Of a DNA stretch of 64,000 nt, positions 8,237 to 16,532 are shown one piece after another. Source of the DNA: CAZBNB01 sp964493245 (GTDB taxonomy: Bacteria > Pseudomonadota > Gammaproteobacteria > Legionellales > Legionellaceae); contig CAZBNB010000003.1 of assembly GCA_964493245.1 (NCBI GenBank), positions 62,001 to 126,000 of the forward strand, in the 5' to 3' direction. The notes below the pieces were generated by a model. That model was given only the letters and a program-made list of their open reading frames with translations, was not told where the DNA came from and made no database searches. Position numbers and translations under genes: made by a program. Positions within the stretch are counted from its first letter, which is position 1. Each line of letters opens with the position of its first letter.

Positions 8237-9709
8237 CTAGTTGTCAACTTGATAATTGGGTGCTTGTTTTGTGATTGACACATCGTGAACATGTGATTCG
8301 CGCATGCCAGCATTGGTGATCTGTACAAACTCAGCTTTATCGTGCAATTCGGTAATGGTTTTCGCTCCCAAATACCCCATACAAGAGCGTAATCCACCTA
8401 AAAGCTGATAAATAATCGTTTGTACTGAACCTTTGTAAGGAACACGTCCTTCAACGCCCTCGGGGACCAATTTTTCTGCACCCTGATTATTTTCTTGAAA
8501 ATAACGATCACTTGAGCCTTGTGCTTGCGACATGGCACCAATCGATCCCATACCACGATACCCTTTGTAAGTTCGGCCCTGATAAAGCTCTATTTCACCG
8601 GGCGATTGTTCAGTACCTGCGAACATGCTACCCAGCATCACTGTTTGCGCTCCAGCAGCCAATGCTTTACAAATATCACCTGAAAAACGAATACCACCAT
8701 CAGCAATCACAGGAACTTGTCCCTTCACACCAGTAGATACATTGGCTATCGCTGTTAATTGCGGAACACCCACACCGGTTACAACCCTTGTTGTACAAAT
8801 GGATCCAGGCCCAATCCCCACTTTAACAGCATCAGCGCCGGCAGCAACCAAATCGGCAGCAGCCTCAGCGGTGGCAATATTACCAGCGATGACTTGTACA
8901 GAAGGAAAGTGCTTTTTAACCCAACGAACGCGATTAATAACACCTTGTGAGTGTCCATGAGCAGTATCGACGACGACAACATCCACGCCAGCTTCCACTA
9001 ACGCGTCAATACGTTCCTCTGTCCCCTCACCAACCCCTACCGCTGCGCCTACACGCAACTGCTTTGAATCATCTTTACAAGCAAACGGATTATTTTCTGC
9101 TTTTAAAATATCTTTCACCGTAATTAAACCGCGTAAGTAAAACGCATCATTGACCACTAATAATTTTTCGATACGGTGCTTTTGTAGTAATCGTGAAATT
9201 TCTTCACGAGAAGCACCTTCTTTGACCGTTACCAAACGCTCTTTCGGGGTCATCACGGCAGAAATTGGCAATGACATGTTGGTTTCAAAACGAATATCTC
9301 GACTGGTGACAATACCAACCAACCGCTCACCATCAACCACTGGCATACCAGAAAAGTTTGTCTTAGACATGATGTCCATTAAAACTTTAACAGAGATATC
9401 CGGCGTCACCGAGACAGGCTCTCTCACCATGCCACTTTCAAAACGTTTGACTTGTCGGACTTCGGCTGCTTGTGCACTGATATTCATATTTTTGTGAATA
9501 ATACCAATACCCCCTTCCTGAGCCATCGCAATTGCCAAGCGCGCCTCGGTGACGGTATCCATCGCTGCCGATACCAGCGGCATATTTAAATTAATATCTC
9601 GCGTCAACGCCGTTTGAAGCAATACTTCTTTCGGCAAAACCTCGGAATGTGCGGGTACTAGCAATACATCATCGAATGTGAACGCTTGTTGTCGAATGGT
9701 AATCGCCAT
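8237..9709 (-). CDS. guaB: Inosine-5'-monophosphate dehydrogenase
   Basis: Oxidises IMP to XMP with NAD, the first committed step to GMP. A catalytic barrel is split by two CBS domains (about residues 90-205); the active loop GIGPGSICTTR holds the catalytic Cys and is followed by ADGGIRFSGD and the flap GYRGMGS. I choose the ATG at 9709 (MAITIRQQ, 490 aa) because GGAGAC lies 6 bases before it and the longer frame to 9748 covers the promoter. First gene of the guaBA-bioFHD run, divergent from minD. Confidence 0.97.
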   Translation of the reverse strand: MAITIRQQAFTFDDVLLVPAHSEVLPKEVLLQTALTRDINLNMPLVSAAMDTVTEARLAIAMAQEGGIGIIHKNMNISAQAAEVRQVKRFESGMVREPVSVTPDISVKVLMDIMSKTNFSGMPVVDGERLVGIVTSRDIRFETNMSLPISAVMTPKERLVTVKEGASREEISRLLQKHRIEKLLVVNDAFYLRGLITVKDILKAENNPFACKDDSKQLRVGAAVGVGEGTEERIDALVEAGVDVVVVDTAHGHSQGVINRVRWVKKHFPSVQVIAGNIATAEAAADLVAAGADAVKVGIGPGSICTTRVVTGVGVPQLTAIANVSTGVKGQVPVIADGGIRFSGDICKALAAGAQTVMLGSMFAGTEQSPGEIELYQGRTYKGYRGMGSIGAMSQAQGSSDRYFQENNQGAEKLVPEGVEGRVPYKGSVQTIIYQLLGGLRSCMGYLGAKTITELHDKAEFVQITNAGMRESHVHDVSITKQAPNYQVDN

Positions 9710-9739
9710 AAAAGTCTCCGCTGCATTAATTAGGCACAA

Positions 9740-9745
9740 ATTATA
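9740..9745 (-). promoter_or_regulatory. Candidate -10 box of guaB
   Basis: A perfect TATAAT on the minus strand ends 30 bases before the chosen guaB ATG. The -35 region at the right distance is weak, so this is a candidate only. The 122-bp space 9710-9831 must hold both the guaB and minD promoters. Confidence 0.4.
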
Positions 9746-9831
9746 CACTTAAAGACTAGAAATATCTATTGAAATCGATTGGCCATCACGTGTAAACTCA
9801 TGGGACTCGTCATACATATAAAGGTGATAAC

Positions 9832-10662
9832 TTGGCAAGCATTATTGTAGTGACATCTGGCAAAGGCGGTGTCGGTAAAACAACCTCCTCAGCAGCCTTG
9901 TCTGTGGGATTTGCCATGCGTGGTTTCAAAACAGTCGTCATTGATTTTGATATCGGTCTTAGAAACCTCGATATTATCATGGGCTGTGAGCGTCGTGTGG
10001 TTTATGATTTTGTAAATGTTATTAATGGTGAGGCCAACTTGCGCCAAGCATTGATAAAAGACAAACGTTTACCAGAACTCTACATCTTACCTGCCTCACA
10101 AACACGCGACAAAGATGCGTTGACAATGGATGGCGTAGAAAAAGTCCTCAACGATTTATCGCAAGAGTTTGATTACATTATTTGTGATTCTCCTGCGGGT
10201 ATTGAATCTGGTGCCCTCATGGCTATGCACTTTGCTGACCATGCGATTGTTGTGACTAACCCAGAAGTCTCCTCTGTACGTGACTCAGACAGAATTTTAG
10301 GTATCCTGTCCAGTAAAACCAAACGCGCTATCGATGGCAAACCGCCTGTACAAGAGCATTTACTGTTAACCCGTTATAACCCAGAGCGTGTTGAGCGCGG
10401 CGAAATGTTATCTGTTCAAGATGTCAACGAAATCTTGGCTGTTCCACTCATTGGTATTATTCCTGAATCCAAAGCAGTACTGAAAGCCTCCAATACCGGC
10501 ACGCCCGTTATTCTTGATGAAAACAGTGATGCAGGCGTCGCTTATCAAGATGCGGTTGCTCGCTTCCTTGGAGAATCAAGACCAATGCGATTTACACAAG
10601 CAGAACGCAAAGGGATTTTGCGACGGCTGTTTACTAAACAAAGGGAGGATGCGTCAGTATGA
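9832..10662 (+). CDS. minD: Septum-site determining ATPase MinD
   Basis: A membrane-cycling ATPase that, with MinE, positions the division septum. The deviant Walker A SGKGGVGKTT (residues 9-18), the DFDIGLRNLD segment and CDSPAGIESGA switch II are textbook, and the C-terminus ends in a basic amphipathic helix (RKGILRRLFTKQR) that serves as membrane anchor. The start is a TTG at 9832 with AAGGTG 6 bases upstream; no ATG fits. 276 aa is normal. No minC lies upstream, where guaB begins on the other strand. Confidence 0.96.
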   Translation: MASIIVVTSGKGGVGKTTSSAALSVGFAMRGFKTVVIDFDIGLRNLDIIMGCERRVVYDFVNVINGEANLRQALIKDKRLPELYILPASQTRDKDALTMDGVEKVLNDLSQEFDYIICDSPAGIESGALMAMHFADHAIVVTNPEVSSVRDSDRILGILSSKTKRAIDGKPPVQEHLLLTRYNPERVERGEMLSVQDVNEILAVPLIGIIPESKAVLKASNTGTPVILDENSDAGVAYQDAVARFLGESRPMRFTQAERKGILRRLFTKQREDASV

Positions 10663-10955
10663 GTATTTTAAATTATTTAAGGCGTAGAAATTCTACTGCG
10701 TCAGTGGCAAAAGAGCGCTTGCAAATTATTATTTCTCACGAACGCTCGCAACGCAATACGCCCGATTGTTTACCTAAAATTCATGAATTACCCCAGTTAC
10801 AAGAAGAGCTCATGAATGTTATTGCTAAATATATACCGATTGATCGTGAAAAAGTGAGTGTCAACTTGGAGCGAGTGGGTGACAGTGCGGTTCTAGAGCT
10901 AAATTTTGTCATGCCAGACAAAAAGAAAAAAGAGCTGGCTGAGGCAGAAGTCTAG
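10659..10955 (+). CDS. minE: Cell division topological specificity factor MinE
   Basis: Stimulates MinD ATPase and drives pole-to-pole oscillation. The N-terminal amphipathic part ILNYLRRR, the MinD-contact strand (AKERLQIIISHER) and the C-terminal beta-alpha-beta domain (VSVNLERV, AVLELNFVMPD) match the family. It overlaps the minD stop by 4 bases. The 98-aa length is slightly long. The stop TAG (10953-10955) is part of the CTAG that borders a repeat element starting at 10956, so the native C-terminus may have been altered by the insertion. Confidence 0.95.
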   Translation: MSILNYLRRRNSTASVAKERLQIIISHERSQRNTPDCLPKIHELPQLQEELMNVIAKYIPIDREKVSVNLERVGDSAVLELNFVMPDKKKKELAEAEV

Positions 10956-11114
10956 GGCGTGTCATCAATTAGTTTTTCGAGGCGAAAATTGAGATAATTT
11001 AGCGCAAATTTTAGTTTGAATGAGGCGAATAGCGAGCCCTATTTAACGAATTCGAACTAAAATTTGCGCAAATTAGCTCGGTTTTAGGTCGAAAATAGTA
11101 ATTGATGACACGCC
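10956..11114. repeat. Family A palindromic element (159 bp), CTAG-flanked
   Basis: Ends are inverted: GGCGTGTCATCAATTAG on the left and TAATTGATGACACGCC on the right, each bordered by CTAG (10952-10955 and 11115-11118). The interior holds a second inverted pair (GCGCAAATTTTAGTT / AACTAAAATTTGCGC, with small offsets). No ORF is present. A shorter copy lies at 35005-35079. The YTAR-type CTAG border resembles target duplications of the IS5 superfamily, so this is best read as a non-autonomous miniature transposon. Confidence 0.75.
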
Positions 11115-11147
11115 CTAGATTTCAGGATATGAAATCGAAAAAAGTAA

Positions 11148-11350
11148 TCATTCAGAAAGAATGCTTGAATACCGGGGAACGGCTGTATTTGACGGCCGTT
11201 CGGTGAACAGGCGTGCGCATTTACAAAAAAAAGTTTATTGTCTCGAGAACAGAGACATAAACTCGTAGGGATAGATAAATTTCGAAACCATTCGCAGCCT
11301 CGCTCTTGAACCTCGAAGAACGGTCAGATTTGAGCGCAGTTTGGACAAGA
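11148..11350. repeat. Degenerate family D repeat
   Basis: Segments such as AAGAATGCTTGAATACCGGGG, GAACGGCTG and TCGCTCTTGAACCTCGAAG align with 36691-36800 and with 21121-21160. The element is scrambled and partly covers the leader of the next ORF, so the far-upstream TTG at 11341 is probably not a real start. Confidence 0.55.
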
Positions 11351-11400
11351 AAGTTGGACGTAATCCACGCAGTAACGACAATCATATTAAGACCCAACCA

Positions 11401-12195
11401 ATGGATCACCTTCAAAAAGTTCAAACAAGAATAGCAAATAGAGGCATGGCATTGTTACGGAGTTTATCAAAAATATACAGCTCTCCACAAAAAAAACCGC
11501 CAAGAGTTAAAAAAAACCGCATTTATCTTCGGTCAAGGTCTCAAACGCCCACCTTCGCTGCTTCACCACTAAAATCAGGATTAAAGCGAACATTAAAAAT
11601 ACCATTAAAAATACCATTAAAAATACCATTAAAATCGGCATTAAAACCCGATAGTAACATCGATAAACATAAACCACCCGATCCTATCATCCCTAGCATC
11701 AAAATTTTCCCACTTGATCGACACACCCCCCTCTTCTTCGATAATAACCACGCTTCAAATGGAGCGCGCGCTGGTAAAAGAAAAGTGGGGGTCGAATTTG
11801 CAGATCTGGATGAAATTATCGTGTTCTCAAACGATAATGATAGCGAAAATGGCGTTTATTGGTGGCTATTGAATCACCCTATCAAAGCGATATTTGCACT
11901 CATCAGTATCATTTTGTTACTGAGCAGCATCACAATGATTGTTTTAGCACTGTGCTATCCACAGACTTTAGCAGTGCTTTTTGGTGCTTCGATATTAACT
12001 ACGGGTAGCATATTGGCCGTAAAAATTGTATCTGGTGCCGTGCTCGGTGTCAGTGCTGTCGCTTGTGCAAGCATGTGTTTTTTTAAGTCTGGTGATGACT
12101 CGGAAACAGACAATGAATGGGATCCATCATTCTCAGAAGAAATCGATGAAGATCTAGAAGATAGCAATACAGACCTTACGATCAATTTTCACTAG
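11401..12195 (+). CDS. Hypothetical two-TM protein with acidic tail, candidate effector
   Basis: Unrecognised. The frame is open from 11341 (TTG), but that part lies in repeat DNA; the first ATG is 11401 (264 aa), with a further ATG at 11446, and no strong ribosome site marks either. The N-terminal half is basic and low-complexity, with a KIPLKIPLKIPLKSALK run encoded by 12-bp repeats (11591-11650). Two hydrophobic hairpin segments follow (HPIKAIFALISIILLL to about ALCYP, and LAVLFGASILTT to about ACASM). The last 30 residues are strongly acidic (EEIDEDLED). This membrane hairpin plus Glu-rich C-terminus resembles effectors that insert into host membranes; inference only. The TAG stop lies in the CTAG border of a repeat. 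Confidence 0.45.
   Translation: MDHLQKVQTRIANRGMALLRSLSKIYSSPQKKPPRVKKNRIYLRSRSQTPTFAASPLKSGLKRTLKIPLKIPLKIPLKSALKPDSNIDKHKPPDPIIPSIKIFPLDRHTPLFFDNNHASNGARAGKRKVGVEFADLDEIIVFSNDNDSENGVYWWLLNHPIKAIFALISIILLLSSITMIVLALCYPQTLAVLFGASILTTGSILAVKIVSGAVLGVSAVACASMCFFKSGDDSETDNEWDPSFSEEIDEDLEDSNTDLTINFH
11591..11650 (+). repeat. 12-bp tandem repeat inside the 264-aa ORF
   Basis: CATTAAAAATAC occurs three times in a row from 11591, followed by two diverged units (CATTAAAATCGG, CATTAAAACCCG). It encodes the four-residue period KIPL/KSAL. Confidence 0.8.
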
Positions 12196-12410
12196 GGCCA
12201 ATCACCATTTAGTATTTTCTGCCTACGCATCGCGGCTTGTCTATTAAGAACGACATGAATGATATATTGAAGCTGCTCGTCGTGAAAAACGTTTCAAACA
12301 TTGACCAAGACAATGGAAAATAAATTTAATCGAGACACTTAATCCGGAATGGCGTGATCTTTGCCCAACGGGATGCCGCAGCCAAGCCGCGACACGTAGG
12401 CAAATCGTTC
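12196..12410. repeat. Decayed element with inverted GCCTACG arms around a GIY-YIG fragment
   Basis: The left edge GGCCAATCACCATTTAG follows CTAG and is a diverged family A end (19 of 24 bases shared with 35005-35028). Inside it, TGCCTACGCATCGCGGCTTG (12220-12239) and CAAGCCGCGACACGTAGGCA (12385-12404) are inverted arms with two mismatches. They resemble the CCTACG/CGCGACTTGTTCGCGGG palindromes inside the element at 34843-35000. Confidence 0.55.
12242..12364 (+). pseudogene. GIY-YIG nuclease (UPF0213-like) C-terminal remnant
   Basis: Read in the frame of 12242, the translation is Y-stop-ERHE-stop-YIEAARREKRFKH-stop-PRQWKINLIETLNPEWRDL. Apart from three stop codons this matches the C-terminal signature of small GIY-YIG proteins (YYE-H-x-x-x-x-A-x-x-REK-x-x-K-W-x-R-x-WK-x-x-LIE-x-x-NP-W-DL). 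The tryptophan expected after KH is a TGA (12302-12304), one change from TGG. The N-terminal half with the GIY and YIG motifs is missing. The fragment sits between inverted arms of a repeat, so the intact ancestor may have been a mobile or repeat-carried gene. Confidence 0.7.
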
Positions 12411-12438
12411 AGAGGGAATGCTTGGGGCGCGATCAGAT

Positions 12439-14856
12439 TTAATGAGATTTACTTAACTCACCCGCAGCAAAATCATCCACAGCAATCACATACTGCCGAG
12501 CTAATTCAGCTTCTTTTAAAACGGTCGCTTCTGCTTGTGTAATGATTTTCTTTTTCTTTGCTTCTTCAATTTGCTCAAATAATGTTAAACCATGCAATTG
12601 CCCCTCTTTTTCTGCATGTCTTATTTTTTTCTCTAGCTCTTGTGCGGCATGCACTTTGAGAAAAGCAGCTTCAACTCGACCAATTGGACAAGTAGAAATA
12701 TCTTCGTAAAAAGCCAGTCTTGAAAGGCGTGTACGCGTTTCAGATGGCGTTGTCATGATCGCGGCAACCGCTTTCATCAAACGATCAGAAGGCGCGTGAC
12801 GTCGACGTCCCCATGGAAACAAAATACATTTTAGAACCACTGTTAACCAGCGTTGTGGTAAATTGGTAAGAACGCCATATAAAGCTTGCTCACAATCGAA
12901 TAACAATTGCTCACAGCTCCACGAAACCAGCGGTTGATCCTCTTTGGGTTGTTTATCATCATGAAAACGCTTCAAAACAGCCGAAGCCAAGTAGAGTGCG
13001 CTTAAAGCATCCCCTAATCGAGCCGACAAGGCCTCTTTACGTTTCAATGCACCACCAAATACCACCATACAAATATCAGACAATAAGGCTAAATTAGAAC
13101 AATATCGTGTCATCCATTGAAAATAATGTGCATTGGTTTGCTTTGGAACATTTAACCAGCGCACACCGATCAAACCGTAAACAATCGATTTAACCAAATG
13201 GCTTAAGGTAAATCCTACATGGGCCCAAAATGCGCTATCAAACGCTTTTAAGTCCTGCTTTCGAATGGCCTCCATTTCTTGAAACACAAAAGGATGACAA
13301 CGAATGGCACCTTGACCATAAATGATTAAACTACGTGATAAGATATTCGCGCCTTCAACGGTAATGGAAATAGGGCAGCTTTCAAAACCACGCCCCAAAT
13401 AATTATTGGGTCCCAAACAAATCCCCTTACCGCCATGAATATCCATTGCATCACAGGCAATCTTTCTCGAGCGCTCTGTGGTTTGATATTTCACAATCGC
13501 ACCAGCAACCGGTGGTTTCGCACCCTGATCAATCGCCGCTGCTGTCATGCTTAAAGCAGCATCAATGATATAGGTATTTCCGGCAATACGTGCCATGGCC
13601 TCTTCCACGCCCTCAAAATAAGCAATCGGGACATTAAATTGTTTACGTACATACGCATATGCACCTGTCGCTAAACAAACGGCTTGTGTTGTTCCTGAAG
13701 CACTGGATGGCAAAGAAATAGCGCGCCCCGCACTTAAGCACTCCATTAACATGCGCCATCCATGCCCTGCCATGGGCGCCCCCCCAATTAAGCAGTCTAA
13801 TGAGACAAACACATCATTGCCTTGGGTTGGCCCATTCATAAATGCGGTATTCAATGGAAAATGGCGACGCCCATGTACCACACCGGGTGTGTTAGCGGGA
13901 ATTAACGCACAAGATATACCAATATCTTCTCCTCCCCCTAAGATATTTTCTGGATCAAATAAACGAAAAGCCAATCCAATAACCGTCGCTACGGGGCACA
14001 AGGTAATGTAGCGTTTATTCCAATTCAGTCGCATGCCTAACACATCAACGCCATCTATTTTTTGTCGACAAACGATGCCAATATCAGGAATCGATGCTGC
14101 ATCTGAGCCCGCATTAGGGCCTGTTAACGCAAAACAAGGAATTTCTTCACCCACGGCTAAACGAGGTAAATAATATTGTTTTTGCTCTTCTGTACCATAT
14201 TTGAGCAACAATTCTGCAGGCCCTAATGAATTTGGTACCGATACCGTTGTCGCAGCAGTCACACTGATACTGTATAACTTTACAAATACAGACATCACAG
14301 CAGAAGCAGAAAACTCAAGCCCACCATACATTTTGGGGATAATCAAACCTAAAAACTTATTTTGCTTGATAAAGTCCCATACATCTTTGGGTAGGTCTAG
14401 GCGATGCTGCGTGATATCCCAATCATCTAACATACGACACAATGTCGTAACAGGACCATCTAAAAAAGCTTGCTCTTCACTGGATAGCGTACCTTTAGGC
14501 ATCGCCAATAGTTGATTAAAATTAGGTGAACCACGAAATAAATCAGCCTCCCAACTTAATGTGCCTGCTTCGAGCGCCTCACGCTCTGTCACAGACATTT
14601 CCGGGGTTGATTGACTCACCAATGATAAAATACGCCGTGATAAAAGTGCGCTACGCAAAGGCTTTATCGCCCCAATACCCAGCACTAGAAACACCAACAC
14701 CATCGCGGTTTGTGAAAGCCACGAAGGCGAACCGTATAAATTTTCTAATAAAAACAAAACCGTGTAACTCATTAACCAAATCGGCATGGATGCTTTTTTA
14801 ACTATCAAAAGCCCAATAATGACTAATAAAACAATCACACCTAACCCTGTGAACAT
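12439..14856 (-). CDS. fadE: Acyl-CoA dehydrogenase FadE
   Basis: First step of fatty-acid beta-oxidation: FAD-dependent desaturation of acyl-CoA. An N-terminal membrane-associated hydrophobic region (two or three segments in the first 60 residues) leads into the dehydrogenase core with PKMYGGLEFS, CFALTGPNAGSDAAS, and DIHGGKGICLGPNNY, then the FadE-specific C-terminal extension. 805 aa agrees with E. coli FadE (about 815). A CAGGAG site precedes the ATG by 6 bases. Last gene of the clcA-DUF1189-hydrolase-fadE run, 3 bases after the hydrolase. Confidence 0.94.
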   Translation of the reverse strand: MFTGLGVIVLLVIIGLLIVKKASMPIWLMSYTVLFLLENLYGSPSWLSQTAMVLVFLVLGIGAIKPLRSALLSRRILSLVSQSTPEMSVTEREALEAGTLSWEADLFRGSPNFNQLLAMPKGTLSSEEQAFLDGPVTTLCRMLDDWDITQHRLDLPKDVWDFIKQNKFLGLIIPKMYGGLEFSASAVMSVFVKLYSISVTAATTVSVPNSLGPAELLLKYGTEEQKQYYLPRLAVGEEIPCFALTGPNAGSDAASIPDIGIVCRQKIDGVDVLGMRLNWNKRYITLCPVATVIGLAFRLFDPENILGGGEDIGISCALIPANTPGVVHGRRHFPLNTAFMNGPTQGNDVFVSLDCLIGGAPMAGHGWRMLMECLSAGRAISLPSSASGTTQAVCLATGAYAYVRKQFNVPIAYFEGVEEAMARIAGNTYIIDAALSMTAAAIDQGAKPPVAGAIVKYQTTERSRKIACDAMDIHGGKGICLGPNNYLGRGFESCPISITVEGANILSRSLIIYGQGAIRCHPFVFQEMEAIRKQDLKAFDSAFWAHVGFTLSHLVKSIVYGLIGVRWLNVPKQTNAHYFQWMTRYCSNLALLSDICMVVFGGALKRKEALSARLGDALSALYLASAVLKRFHDDKQPKEDQPLVSWSCEQLLFDCEQALYGVLTNLPQRWLTVVLKCILFPWGRRRHAPSDRLMKAVAAIMTTPSETRTRLSRLAFYEDISTCPIGRVEAAFLKVHAAQELEKKIRHAEKEGQLHGLTLFEQIEEAKKKKIITQAEATVLKEAELARQYVIAVDDFAAGELSKSH

Positions 14857-14859
14857 GAT

Positions 14860-15639
14860 CTACTCCTGAATAATGGTTGCAACTTGTGTGGCTACTAAGT
14901 CTGGAAACTCCATTGGAAACATATGTGAACCATTGATTGGTATACACCGCACCTGATAACCATATTGCATGTAATATCGGTCGAATCGGCTAACAACCTT
15001 GCTCTGCTGACCATAAATCAAGGTTGTTGGTACCTGTTGTTTTCCTCTCAAACGATTCAAATCATGCGGTATAGTACGATATATTTGATACTCAATTTCT
15101 GGATCAAAACGCAAGGAGTAACCTTTCGCATCTTTTATCAAACCAAAATCAACGTAATCATTCAAGCACGCTGCGGTAAAACCACTGAATAACGATCGAC
15201 TTTTTAGATACGTTATCACCTCTTGACGTGTTTTCCAATGCCTACGACGACCACGTGTACGCATAGCAGGCGTCACATAATCTATCAGACTCGATTGCTT
15301 TGCTAAATGTACCAAGCATGATTTAATCGGATTAATTAAAGGTGAATCAAGTAAAATCACCCTTTTAAAGAGTTCTGGGCGCTCAATAGCCGCCAAAAAG
15401 CTGAGCACGCCACCCAACGAATGCCCTAGCGCGATCACCGGCTGTGTCGCTTGTTTTTCAACACTCAAGATCATTTCTTGAATTAAAAAAGGCCAATTTT
15501 CTGTGACTGGAAAATCATTATCATGGCCAATTCTATCAATTTCAATACAATTGAATTGTGATCGTAATGGCAACAGCAACTGTTGATAACAGGTTGAAGG
15601 AAATCCATTGCCATGTGCAAAATGAATGATTTCCTTCAT
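14860..15639 (-). CDS. Alpha/beta hydrolase
   Basis: The start is taken at the ATG at 15639 (MKEIIHFAHGNGFPSTCY, 259 aa), which overlaps the stop of the upstream gene as ATGA; the longer frame runs into that gene. The oxyanion HGNGFPS, nucleophile GHSLGG (Ser near residue 83), acid near IYGQQSKVVSRFD and His in INGSHMFPMEFP form the expected triad. It probably hydrolyses an ester or thioester; the substrate is unknown. Its place directly before fadE suggests a link to acyl-chain metabolism, which is inference. Confidence 0.8.
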   Translation of the reverse strand: MKEIIHFAHGNGFPSTCYQQLLLPLRSQFNCIEIDRIGHDNDFPVTENWPFLIQEMILSVEKQATQPVIALGHSLGGVLSFLAAIERPELFKRVILLDSPLINPIKSCLVHLAKQSSLIDYVTPAMRTRGRRRHWKTRQEVITYLKSRSLFSGFTAACLNDYVDFGLIKDAKGYSLRFDPEIEYQIYRTIPHDLNRLRGKQQVPTTLIYGQQSKVVSRFDRYYMQYGYQVRCIPINGSHMFPMEFPDLVATQVATIIQE

Positions 15640-16520
15640 ACATGAACCAAACTTTGACTTTCTTGTTTGACAACCCACACGCCATAGCAAAAATAGGCGT
15701 AAGATAACAAAGCACCACACAGACTCATAGAAGAAGTATTATAATTTAACGTTTTTAAAACAAAGAAAATACTAATGCTGGTCGTCGATGCAACCATCAT
15801 CAAACGGCAAGCAGCCATATACTTTAATTTAAATCGAAAAATGGCATAAGCACTGATCTGCCCCATCAGCGTTAAAGCAAAAATCATGGTCAAAAGCAAA
15901 CCAAAAAAGGAAAGCACGACAAAGGGGTAGATGCTAAACAAAAGACTGTTTTTCAGACCAATCAAGCCACTGTGTAAAATCCATTTTTTTAAATCAAATC
16001 GACCATCTTTAAATTGATTAAATGAAAGTGATTCCACGGTCAGCGGCGGCAACATAGATTGATAGCGTGGATTATTTTTTAAAAAAGGTGAAATGGGTTC
16101 CCGAAAATAAATATTTTGTGCGGTTAACAAGCCGATTAAATCAGGATATTGGTCATTAAATTCTGTGATTTTACCTGTCGTATCGATAATCACAATCACT
16201 TGATTTTGTTGATTTTTAATTAAATAAGGCATAGGCAAATCAAACACCGCTTTGCCTTGTTGAATTTGCAGAGGCGGAATCTGTAGAAATGGTTCGATAA
16301 AGTCGTGGTATGTATATTGCTGAAAGCGCAACATGTTTTGAATGGAAAGAGGTATTGTTAACAATGCTAACAGCAATAGGAGATAAAAAGCCCCCGTTCC
16401 TCGCCAACGTTTCGCAACATCAACATACAATTTGGGCGAATAAAAAGCCAAGTAAAATGCTTGCCAATAACGAAAAAAACGCTGATCAACCAGACGTAAT
16501 GATTGTTTAGACTTGCTCAA
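15636..16520 (-). CDS. DUF1189-like inner-membrane protein
   Basis: Starts at a TTG (16520) with a good AAAGGAG 10 bases upstream. The first 40 residues (FFRYWQAFYLAFYSPKLYVDVAKRWRGTG) are the typical DUF1189 opening, followed by a first membrane segment (YLLLLLALLTIPLSIQ), a periplasmic middle with IVIIDTTGKI, and three or four C-terminal membrane segments. Function unknown. It lies 12 bases after clcA and is coupled to the hydrolase, so all four genes of this run are likely co-transcribed. Confidence 0.6.
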   Translation of the reverse strand: MSKSKQSLRLVDQRFFRYWQAFYLAFYSPKLYVDVAKRWRGTGAFYLLLLLALLTIPLSIQNMLRFQQYTYHDFIEPFLQIPPLQIQQGKAVFDLPMPYLIKNQQNQVIVIIDTTGKITEFNDQYPDLIGLLTAQNIYFREPISPFLKNNPRYQSMLPPLTVESLSFNQFKDGRFDLKKWILHSGLIGLKNSLLFSIYPFVVLSFFGLLLTMIFALTLMGQISAYAIFRFKLKYMAACRLMMVASTTSISIFFVLKTLNYNTSSMSLCGALLSYAYFCYGVWVVKQESQSLVHV

Positions 16521-16532
16521 AATAACGCTCCT

